Origin: Desulfobulbaceae bacterium
GTDB lineage: Bacteria > Desulfobacterota > Desulfobulbia > Desulfobulbales > Desulfobulbaceae
Assembly: GCA_026986885.1 (NCBI GenBank)
Contig: JALSNT010000510.1
Location: forward strand, 1 to 8,454
Length of the DNA stretch: 8,454 nucleotides
Direction of reading: 5' to 3'
A program made the translations under genes and the position numbers. Below, one piece after another: positions 1-5,751 of this stretch. The notes beneath the pieces were generated by a model, which was not told the DNA's origin, ran no database searches, and saw only the letters and a program-made list of their open reading frames with translations. The number at the start of each line of letters is the position of its first letter. Positions within the stretch are counted from its first letter, which is position 1.

Positions 1-720
1 ATCTTTATCCGGTCGGTTCACATCGAGTATCTTCTCTATAACCGCTGTTTTTTTCTGTAACTGCTCATCATCAAGTCCGGTTCCCCGGCCGGTCAGTTCA
101 GCAACCGGTTTACCGGTCAGGACGGCGGCAATGGCGGTTGATGGAGTTGTGTTGCCGATTCCCATGTCGCCGGTGGCAAAAACATCCACCTGGTCGGCAA
201 GGGAATATGCCACTTCAATACCAGCTTCAACGGCCATGACCGCATGTGTTCTGCTCATTGCCGGGCCTTTGGCAATATTTGCGGTACCGGCTCCGATCTT
301 TTTTGAACGGATAGCGCCCTTGGCGACGAGATCGCTGAGATCAGCGGCCGTCCCCATGTCCACCACCTCAACCTCTGCCCCGGCCTGCCTGGCCAGGGCA
401 TTGATGCCTGCGCCACCGGCAACAAAATTATAAACCATCTGCGCCGTGACTTCCGAGGGATATTTGGACACGCCTTCTTCGGTCACCCCGTGATCGCCAA
501 CCATGACGACAACGGTCTTGCGCGCAACCGGCGGTTGCAGGGAACGGGTCATGCCGGCGAGATCAACAGCCAGATCCATCAGGTCGCCAAGGGCCCAATG
601 GGGCATGGTCAACTGCTCAAGATGACCGGTCGCCTGCTCCCGCAAGGCAGTATCCTGGGGAAATATATCTTTGACAACTGAATCTAAAAATGAATTTTCT
701 TTTTGTGTTACTGGTTTCAT
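1..720 (-). CDS. cobT: CobT, nicotinate-nucleotide:dimethylbenzimidazole phosphoribosyltransferase (3' end outside window)
   Basis: CobT transfers phosphoribose from nicotinate mononucleotide to a lower-ligand base such as 5,6-dimethylbenzimidazole. The product, alpha-ribazole 5'-phosphate, is used in cytoplasmic nucleotide-loop assembly of cobamides. The window holds 240 codons; the family is usually about 350 residues, so roughly the last third, including the catalytic Glu near the C-terminus, lies beyond the left edge. Visible family motifs are VGDHGVTEEGVSKYPSEVT at about residues 74-92, the Gly-rich NFVAGGAGINALAR at 98-111, GDMGIGNTTPSTA at 184-196 and GRGTGLDD at 211-218. The start is the ATG at 720; upstream there is only a weak GAG about eight bases away. 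It is the last visible gene of the aroK-DUF89-cobC-cobU-cobT run, 112 bases after cobU. Identification rests on several long motifs in the right order and is secure; the natural base substrate cannot be read from the sequence. Confidence 0.95.
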   Translation of the reverse strand, partial: MKPVTQKENSFLDSVVKDIFPQDTALREQATGHLEQLTMPHWALGDLMDLAVDLAGMTRSLQPPVARKTVVVMVGDHGVTEEGVSKYPSEVTAQMVYNFVAGGAGINALARQAGAEVEVVDMGTAADLSDLVAKGAIRSKKIGAGTANIAKGPAMSRTHAVMAVEAGIEVAYSLADQVDVFATGDMGIGNTTPSTAIAAVLTGKPVAELTGRGTGLDDEQLQKKTAVIEKILDVNRPDKD

Positions 721-782
721 AATATCTCAAATTTTTATAGTTTTTTTCAATTTGATATTCATTCACAGTAGTAGAAAATGTC

Positions 783-834
783 GAACCGCAGAAGTAAAAA
801 ACTTCGATATTCGGCATTCGTCACTCTGCGGTTC
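783..834. repeat. Inverted repeat with internal 7-base degenerate repeats between cobU and cobT
   Basis: Perfect 9-base arms GAACCGCAG (783-791) and CTGCGGTTC (826-834) enclose a second small hairpin, GAAGT (791-795) with ACTTC (801-805) around five A's. Between the inner hairpin and the right arm, the plus strand reads as 7-base units: CTTCGAT (802-808), ATTCGGC (809-815), ATTCGTC (816-822). The right arm overlaps the cobU stop codon (833-835). The layout suggests a dispersed intergenic element or an RNA structure in the cobU-cobT gap. There is no run of T after the outer stem in either direction, so it does not look like an intrinsic terminator. Function is unknown. Confidence 0.5.
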
Positions 835-1390
835 ATTGCAGCCGCAAGGCAATTCCGCAACTCACCAGAAAGACATGATCTGCCCGCCTGGCAACACACT
901 GGTTACAACGGCCAACAAGATCACGGTATCTTCTGGCCAATGCGTTTTCCGGGACAATCCCCTGCCCCACCTCACCGGTTACCATGATAACCGTGCCCCT
1001 ATGGTTTTTAGCCGCATCGGCAAGTCTGTCCGCCAGGGAAATCATCTCTTCTTCCGTCAGGAGTTTTCCCTGCTCCCGACTTTTAAAAAGAAGATTATTT
1101 ATCCACAAGGTCAGACAGTCAAGGAGGATGCATGTACCGTCCCCGGCGTTGTTAATGGCTGCTGCCGGCTGCATCTGCTCTTCAACGGTAAGCCATCCCT
1201 TATCGGTTCGTGCCTGCTGATGCAACCGAATGCGATCAGCCATTTCTTTATCCGTGCAGGGGCAGGTGGCAATGAACAGTCGAGGGCCGGTACTTCGCTC
1301 TGCATACTGCTGGGCAAAAGCTGATTTTCCCGATCTGCTGCCGCCGGTGACAAGGATAAGTGAATTTTTTGTTTGTTTTTTTTCCGTCAT
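833..1390 (-). CDS. cobU: CobU, adenosylcobinamide kinase / adenosylcobinamide-phosphate guanylyltransferase
   Basis: This bifunctional enzyme phosphorylates adenosylcobinamide and then attaches GMP, giving adenosylcobinamide-GDP, the substrate of cobalamin synthase. It has 185 residues, close to the usual 180-190. A P-loop GGSRSGKS sits at 16-23. The block FIATCPCTDKEMADRIRLHQ at 39-58 contains His57, at the position of the histidine that takes GMP in characterised CobU. DCLTLWINNLL follows at 91-101. The C-terminal signature VGQGIVPENALARRYRDLVG runs from 141 to 160, with NQ at 163-164. The usual Asn of the VxNEVG motif is Gly139 here, a minor departure. The start is ATG at 1390; an AGGTGA lies rather far upstream (about 12 bases). 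It is 79 bases downstream of cobC and its stop overlaps the inverted repeat before cobT. Confidence 0.95.
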   Translation of the reverse strand: MTEKKQTKNSLILVTGGSRSGKSAFAQQYAERSTGPRLFIATCPCTDKEMADRIRLHQQARTDKGWLTVEEQMQPAAAINNAGDGTCILLDCLTLWINNLLFKSREQGKLLTEEEMISLADRLADAAKNHRGTVIMVTGEVGQGIVPENALARRYRDLVGRCNQCVARRADHVFLVSCGIALRLQ

Positions 1391-1469
1391 CTACTTTGTC
1401 CGTCACCTGCAAACCAGCCCTGAACGCCAAGGAACACTCAACCAGCGCTCAATTCAGGCTGCATTTAAC

Positions 1470-2060
1470 TCATCGATTAAGGCCGGTCAGGATACCGCCG
1501 CCCGAATGCAGAACAACCGTTGTCCAGGACCCGTAGTCGACATTAAAAACAAGATAATTCTTATGGTCAATTCCAAGCAGCAGGCAGAGCATGGTCCTGA
1601 TTACTCCGCCGTGCGTAACAATCAGTAACTGTCCATTTTTTTTGGAGGCGGCAAGGCTGGTCCATTCATGGATAAGGGCCTGCAGCCGACCGGTAAACTC
1701 AGCAATGGATTCGCCGCCGGGAAAACAAAAATGGTGGTATTCCTGCCAGGCGGAAAAATCAACCCCCTCTTCGGCAAGGTCCGCAAAGGTCTTCATTTCC
1801 CAGTCACCAAAATCAATCTCCCGCAATCGCTCATCGACTTCAACCGACGCCGCAACGCCCTGCTGCTTAAGCACATCCATTGTCTGCCTGGTGCGCAGCA
1901 TGGGGCTGCACAAACAGGGAAGACTGCTGGGCAGACGGTCAGCCAGTTTTCTGATCCGGCGGCGTCCTTCATCGTTCAGCTCCACCTCTGTTGAGCCTAA
2001 CAGACAACCTGCAGGAGCCGTTGTCTTTCCATGCCGGATAAAATGCAGATACAGGGGCAT
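1470..2060 (-). CDS. cobC: CobC-like histidine phosphatase, probable alpha-ribazole phosphatase
   Basis: This is a histidine phosphatase (phosphoglycerate mutase superfamily). It probably removes the 5'-phosphate of alpha-ribazole phosphate or of adenosylcobalamin phosphate at the end of nucleotide-loop assembly. With the start chosen here it has 196 residues, typical of CobC. The N-terminal FIRHGKT puts the phosphate-accepting His at residue 10. CSPMLRTRQT matches the SPxxRxxQT motif, EIDFGDWE supplies the acidic loop, PGGES follows, and IVTHGG supplies the second catalytic His. The ATG at 2060 places RHG ten residues in, as the family expects, and leaves 10 bases after the stop of the preceding gene. 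In-frame ATGs at 2081 and 2117 would overlap that gene. None has a well-spaced Shine-Dalgarno sequence, so the start is uncertain by up to 19 codons. Assignment to CobC rather than another member of the superfamily rests on the cobU and cobT neighbours. Confidence 0.88.
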   Translation of the reverse strand: MPLYLHFIRHGKTTAPAGCLLGSTEVELNDEGRRRIRKLADRLPSSLPCLCSPMLRTRQTMDVLKQQGVAASVEVDERLREIDFGDWEMKTFADLAEEGVDFSAWQEYHHFCFPGGESIAEFTGRLQALIHEWTSLAASKKNGQLLIVTHGGVIRTMLCLLLGIDHKNYLVFNVDYGSWTTVVLHSGGGILTGLNR

Positions 2061-2070
2061 AAAGCGTTTT

Positions 2071-3813
2071 TTACGCACCATCGGCCAGGGCACGGTCATA
2101 GAGCTTGCCAACCCCATACTCCCTGCGCCGCTGAAATTTTTCCCAGGGAGGGCCGATCAACTGCATCTCAGGATATTTTTTCTGGATATCCATGGCGATT
2201 TCCATCTCCTTGGTACAACCGGTTGAATAGGTGGCATCTTTGCCCGTCCATTCAGGCGGGACCTTGTCGCCCATCAGTTCAAAGGCCTTCTCAACATCAG
2301 CTACGGTCTGAAAACGCCAGATATCAATGACGCCCGAACGTTGAAAAATCTCCCACATGTACATGATATCATCGGCATCCATGCCCTCTTCAAAATATTC
2401 GCCTGGATTAATAATAACGATATCATCAATGGTTGACCGAAGATACTCAACAAAAACATTAAGGATCTTCTTGGCCATGGCTAACTGGCCGGGGATGGAG
2501 CCGACAATGGCGGAATAAAACATGATCTTCCGGCCCCGGTGTTTTTCTTTTTTTGCCATATTGATCAGGTACTGGGCCTTGGCCCTGAGATCAGACTCGG
2601 AAAAACGAATGGCAGCCGGATGATGTTTCTGTAAGCTTACCCTGATTTGCCCCTCATCTTCCCTGACAAAAGAAATCATATCACGGGTAAAGCGAAACCG
2701 GTTATTCATACAGACTCTGCTGCCGGGGCATCTGTTGATAACAAGATCGGCCTCTTTGAAGGATCGAGCAAAGGTGACCGAGGTGCGCAGGGGATTAAAC
2801 TGTTCGCCGGTGCCGTCGGAGATAACCAGTAATTTATTGTCCTCATGTAAAAGATGAAGCAGTCTGTTTTTGGAAATTGCCGCGTCGCTTATCAGGGTGG
2901 CTCCGGCCATCGCCTTTTCCAGTACCGGGTCTTCCAGGATATCGCCAAATGAAATCCGGCGGTAGAAAAAATCCTGTTTCACGGCCAGGATAACCTTAAT
3001 ACCAAGATTCATCAATAAACGAATAATGGCAAGGTCAAAGACGATCTCACCCGATTGACCGGCGATCCAGAGGAGATAGGCACGCTTGCTGCTGAGGAGA
3101 ATACTTCGCAGTTTACCGGCAAACCAGCGCCACCCGTCCCCGGATATGGTTGTGTTCATTATGGCATTGATGTCAGCCTTGTCCGCATTGCCCTGCCAGA
3201 GAGCCTGCACTGTTGACAGGAGCAGCAGTCGTTGCAGCTTTAGCAGGTGTACCTGCAGGTCAATATCATTTAAGGTGGAATGGTCATCAAGCCGCAGGCC
3301 CTGTCTGGAGACAAAGGCGTCGCGGAATTCCGTTGAGGCCAGGAAGCGGGCAGCCCGCATGTTTTCCTGCTCACGCACGGCGGCAAGGGGCCGGTTGATG
3401 TCGGAAATGGTGGTGAAAATACCAAGCAGCCGTTTTTCAAGTCGTGTCGGCAGAAGGACCCGGGACGTGATTTCGTGCTGATACTTGATGGCCAGCAGGC
3501 TGAGCATGTACGTGCGCCGGTAGGTATCAACAACCACTCTGGAAACCAGCTCCTGGATTCTGTCCCATATCTCGGCATAGGCTGGGCCCAGCAGGTTATC
3601 GGCACGTTTTTCAATAATGGCGGTAAAGAGCTCGTCGGAACAGGGATAATAATTTTTTTCTCCATCCATGTGGACGATAAAGTTGAGTTGCTCAGGAGAA
3701 GCGACCTTGTCCGGAAAAGCCTCATAGGAAAGATGGTTTTCCGTGTAAAAATTGGTCAGCCAGGCATCACGCTCTGCATCCCCTCCTGTCTGATTGCGCT
3801 CTTTTATGTCCAT
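2071..3813 (-). CDS. Divergent DUF89/ARMT1-like protein with extra C-terminal domain
   Basis: I recognise a DUF89 (ARMT1-like, Pfam PF01937) core of the plant/PANK4 type at about residues 230-385, not the whole 580-residue protein. LLWIAGQSGEIVFD at 247-260 aligns with the family's VDNSGADI region. LGIKVILAVKQ at 270-280 follows, and LLVISDGTGE...ADLVINRCPG at 328-364 matches the region before the conserved VxEGMGR. Characterised DUF89 proteins are metal-dependent phosphatases proposed to remove damaged phosphorylated metabolites. Here the metal-binding Asp-Asn pair is replaced by Gly252-Gln253, and the later Asp by about Arg286, so classical catalysis is doubtful. Residues 1-230 are mainly helical-looking. 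Residues 428-575 form a separate charged domain with motifs INPGEYFEEGMDADD, STGCTKEMEIAMD and IGPPWEKFQRRREYGVGK, which I do not recognise. There is no signal peptide or membrane segment. The ATG at 3813 has AGAAGG 12 bases upstream, inside the end of aroK, suggesting translational coupling. A role in cobamide metabolism is inferred from position only. Confidence 0.85.
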   Translation of the reverse strand: MDIKERNQTGGDAERDAWLTNFYTENHLSYEAFPDKVASPEQLNFIVHMDGEKNYYPCSDELFTAIIEKRADNLLGPAYAEIWDRIQELVSRVVVDTYRRTYMLSLLAIKYQHEITSRVLLPTRLEKRLLGIFTTISDINRPLAAVREQENMRAARFLASTEFRDAFVSRQGLRLDDHSTLNDIDLQVHLLKLQRLLLLSTVQALWQGNADKADINAIMNTTISGDGWRWFAGKLRSILLSSKRAYLLWIAGQSGEIVFDLAIIRLLMNLGIKVILAVKQDFFYRRISFGDILEDPVLEKAMAGATLISDAAISKNRLLHLLHEDNKLLVISDGTGEQFNPLRTSVTFARSFKEADLVINRCPGSRVCMNNRFRFTRDMISFVREDEGQIRVSLQKHHPAAIRFSESDLRAKAQYLINMAKKEKHRGRKIMFYSAIVGSIPGQLAMAKKILNVFVEYLRSTIDDIVIINPGEYFEEGMDADDIMYMWEIFQRSGVIDIWRFQTVADVEKAFELMGDKVPPEWTGKDATYSTGCTKEMEIAMDIQKKYPEMQLIGPPWEKFQRRREYGVGKLYDRALADGA

Positions 3814-3822
3814 GACCAGAAT

Positions 3823-4338
3823 TTACCTTCTCTCTAATCGGGAAATAATTTCATTGGCCACTTCTTCAATTTCCCGCCCCTGAATATTGATTTCAATATC
3901 CGCTGCCTGCCGATAGAGAGGCAGACGTTCACCATACAGCGCTTCGGCCCGACCAAGATCCTGCAGCAGGGGGCGTTTTTTGATTTTTTTCTTTGCATTC
4001 GGGTGCTGCATGATGGACTCCAATATGGCCTCAACCGATGAATGCAGGTAGATAATCAGGCCCAGTTTATGCAGTTTTTTAACCTGAAAAAAACCGCCGC
4101 CGGTGGAAACTATGGTGTGCTTGACGTATTTGCGCAGCCAGTCGGCTGTCTGCTGTTCCAGCTTGCGAAAATATGGTTCGCCGTGAACAGCAAAAATATC
4201 ACGGATCTTCATTTTAACCATGGTTTCAATCAGATCATCGGTGTCAACCGTATAACACCCTGTTTTTTTGGCAAGCATCCGGGCTGTTCTTCCTTTGCCC
4301 ACGCCCATGAAACCAATAAGAATTATGTTTTTAGACAT
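3823..4338 (-). CDS. aroK: Shikimate kinase-like protein (AroK family) with altered P-loop
   Basis: Shikimate kinase phosphorylates the 3-hydroxyl of shikimate with ATP in the chorismate pathway. The protein has 171 residues, the normal size. Most substrate-binding residues are present: DTD at 32-34, FRKLE with Arg58, the STGGG loop at 78-82, lid Arg122 in KKRPLL, and RLPLYRQAAD at 138-147 with Arg138 and Arg143. The P-loop is unusual. GFMGVGKG (9-16) ends in Gly16 where nearly all relatives have the Ser or Thr that contacts magnesium; the next residues are Arg17 and Thr18. It could be an active shikimate kinase with a shifted Thr, or a kinase for a related substrate. The stop is 9 bases before the DUF89-like gene and the last codons supply its Shine-Dalgarno. 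The ATG at 4338 has only a weak AAGAA upstream. It is probably the first gene of the run leading to the cob genes, as a likely terminator lies just upstream of it. Confidence 0.85.
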   Translation of the reverse strand: MSKNIILIGFMGVGKGRTARMLAKKTGCYTVDTDDLIETMVKMKIRDIFAVHGEPYFRKLEQQTADWLRKYVKHTIVSTGGGFFQVKKLHKLGLIIYLHSSVEAILESIMQHPNAKKKIKKRPLLQDLGRAEALYGERLPLYRQAADIEINIQGREIEEVANEIISRLERR

Positions 4339-4419
4339 TTTTTATTTTTTTCTTAACTAAAGTCGGTCTGATATTTCGGTATTTTTCACAATGAATTGAA
4401 AAAAATCGACCTGCAACCA

Positions 4420-4447
4420 AGAAAACAGCCTCCTTTTTTCAGGAGCC
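4420..4447 (-). terminator. Probable intrinsic terminator after the glycosyltransferase gene
   Basis: On the minus strand a GC-rich stem, AGGAG pairing with CTCCT and extended past one mismatch (4429 opposite 4446), closes a six-base A-rich loop. It is followed by TGTTTTC. It lies about 47 bases after the glycosyltransferase stop codon and about 80 bases before the aroK start. It would separate the two genes into different transcripts. The T run is short and the stem has a mismatch, so confidence is moderate. The remaining 81 bases up to aroK are AT-rich and presumably hold the aroK promoter, but I could not place a convincing -35/-10 pair. Confidence 0.5.
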
Positions 4448-4493
4448 CAAACCTATCGGATACGTGCGGTTTTGTCCAGAAAAACACCCCATT

Positions 4494-5621
4494 TTAACTG
4501 TTTTCTTTTCCGCACAGTTCACGCAGGCGCTGTTGATAGCGACCGGCTGCCAGGGGCCAGGAAAAAGAATCAGCAAGATGATGGTAATCCTCTTTCCGGT
4601 TGTTTGTGGTCTCTGCCAGCGCCTGACGCAGCATTTTTTTGAAACATTGCCTGGGGTAGCAAAATTCTTCCGGATATAATTCCGGATAGGAAAGCTCAGC
4701 CGGGACCAGTGGCCTGCAGCCGGCCCGCACACCTTCCAGCATGGAAATTCCGAAAAATTCATGCCGGGCGGTTGACACCACAAGGTCTCCCCGACATAAT
4801 AACCGCGCATATTGGTCGCGGCTTTTCGCATATCCGAAATGGAGTATTTTTCCTCCTTGTTGCAGACGTTTCTCTGCCGCCGAAAAAATTTGCGGCTGCT
4901 GCGCAAACCTCTCACCTAAAACAATAACTTTAAACGGTACTCCCTGTTCCTGTAACTGGAAAAGAGCCGTAAAAAATGTCTCCGGATCCTTATCGTGCTC
5001 CCACCTGTGATTCCATACTATAACAGGTGGACCGTTGCCGCAGGTTAACGGGAGTTGTCGATCAATGGCGGAAAAATCAATGCCGGGATAAAGTACACTG
5101 GATTTTTCCCTGATTCTTGACAGGCAAAAGTCAAGATCAATATCAGGGACTTTGCCTAAAAATAACTTTATGCCAGATAAAAAAGACTCAAGGTTAAAGT
5201 TACTGTTAAAGAAAAGACGGTCTGCGGCAAGCCCTGTTGTCCAGTTGATGCCGGTAAACTGAAAAAATGCCGGATCGTGGATTTGTCCGGGATAGGCAAA
5301 CTGATTTTCATGGAAATAGACGGCAAGCGGAAGTTGTATATTGCGACGACCAAGCAGGGCGCGCAGAACGGCAACATCAAGAAAAGTCGAACAGAGGATG
5401 GCATCAAATGTCATTCCCTGCCCGAAGAACTGCATAATCCGCTCGGCCATAAAGGGCGCAGCCGTCTGCATACGCATCTTCCATTTCCGGGCAGGCAGGG
5501 TGAGCAGAGTAAACTGCAGGTCAACATGCTCCTGCAAACCGTCAAGAAAGGCCTTATGGGAACCACCGTAATAGGGTTCAAGAAGCAGAATATGTTTTTT
5601 CCTGTTTTTCCTGTTCTTCAT
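4494..5621 (-). CDS. QTMAN-like (DUF3524) GT4 glycosyltransferase, probable tRNA-queuosine alpha-mannosyltransferase homologue
   Basis: The 375-residue protein resembles vertebrate GTDC1/QTMAN, the enzyme that mannosylates queuosine in the anticodon of tRNA-Asp using GDP-mannose. The N-terminal DUF3524 half has EPYYGGSH at 15-22, TLPARKWKMR at 41-50, YFHENQFAYP at 102-111 and FNSNFNLESF at 138-147, all close to the eukaryotic enzyme as I know it. The C-terminal GT4 half has WNHRWEHDKDPE at 203-214, typical of this family, and the E-x7-E motif EFFGISMLE at 288-296, which positions the nucleotide sugar. It is soluble, with no signal peptide. Length is somewhat shorter than the vertebrate protein. 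The ATG at 5621 is preceded by an A-rich leader with a weak AGAGAAAAG; the transcript probably starts about 24 bases upstream from the promoter at 5652-5679. The gene stands alone on its strand. Family membership is firm. Substrate in bacteria (mannosyl-queuosine or another sugar or acceptor) is inference. Confidence 0.85.
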   Translation of the reverse strand: MKNRKNRKKHILLLEPYYGGSHKAFLDGLQEHVDLQFTLLTLPARKWKMRMQTAAPFMAERIMQFFGQGMTFDAILCSTFLDVAVLRALLGRRNIQLPLAVYFHENQFAYPGQIHDPAFFQFTGINWTTGLAADRLFFNSNFNLESFLSGIKLFLGKVPDIDLDFCLSRIREKSSVLYPGIDFSAIDRQLPLTCGNGPPVIVWNHRWEHDKDPETFFTALFQLQEQGVPFKVIVLGERFAQQPQIFSAAEKRLQQGGKILHFGYAKSRDQYARLLCRGDLVVSTARHEFFGISMLEGVRAGCRPLVPAELSYPELYPEEFCYPRQCFKKMLRQALAETTNNRKEDYHHLADSFSWPLAAGRYQQRLRELCGKENS

Positions 5622-5651
5622 TTTTTTTCTTTTCTCTACCGGGGAAAAACC

Positions 5652-5679
5652 TGTATACCAGAGATAACGGCATCGTCAA
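5652..5679 (-). promoter_or_regulatory. Sigma70-like promoter for the QTMAN-like gene
   Basis: On the minus strand a -35 box TTGACG (5679-5674) is followed after 16 bases by a -10 box TATACA (5657-5652). This would start transcription near 5645, about two dozen bases before the ATG at 5621. Both hexamers are close to consensus and the orientation and distance suit the gene. The -35 box shares two bases with the first palindrome of the neighbouring triple site, so a protein bound there could act on this promoter directly. Confidence 0.65.
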
Positions 5680-5713
5680 CCTTCATGAAGGTTTCATGAA
5701 AATTTCATGGAGT
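5678..5713. promoter_or_regulatory. Three 11-base-spaced TTCATGAA palindromes, probable operator
   Basis: Three consecutive 11-base units occur: CTTCATGAAGG (5681-5691), TTTCATGAAAA (5692-5702) and TTTCATGGAGT (5703-5713). The first lies in a perfect 16-base palindrome, AACCTTCATGAAGGTT (5678-5693). The second is a perfect 10-base palindrome, and the third keeps TTCATG. An 11-base period puts all copies on about the same face of the helix. The array sits between the divergent QTMAN-like and AIM24 genes, touching the -35 box of the first and 39 bases before the start of the second. This is what a cooperative regulator binding site looks like; which regulator is unknown. Confidence 0.6.
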
Positions 5714-5751
5714 TTCCTTTATCATTCCTTGACCAATAAAGAGGTAAAAAT

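Noticed and set aside
671..1324. A 217-codon open frame on the plus strand opposite cobU and the cobU-cobT gap
   Set aside because: It is antisense to the clearly conserved cobU, has no recognisable domain, and its composition follows from the opposite-strand gene; part of it reads through the heptamer repeat.
1416..1460. Inverted repeat AGCCCTGAA / TTCAGGCT in the 79-base gap between cobC and cobU
   Set aside because: The arms are short with a bulged base, the loop is 28 bases, and no T run follows; too weak to call an attenuator or terminator.
1591..2226. A 211-codon open frame on the plus strand opposite cobC
   Set aside because: It is Ser/Arg-rich and low in family-like motifs, and lies opposite the histidine phosphatase motifs, so it is a shadow frame.
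4339..4420. Possible cobalamin riboswitch or promoter in front of aroK
   Set aside because: No B12 box or other riboswitch core is visible, the leader is too short for a cobalamin riboswitch, and no well-spaced -35/-10 pair could be placed.
4439..4915. A 158-codon minus-strand frame overlapping the end of the glycosyltransferase gene, as a possible frameshifted part of it
   Set aside because: The glycosyltransferase frame runs intact through its C-terminal motifs to its own stop, so there is no sign of a frameshift.
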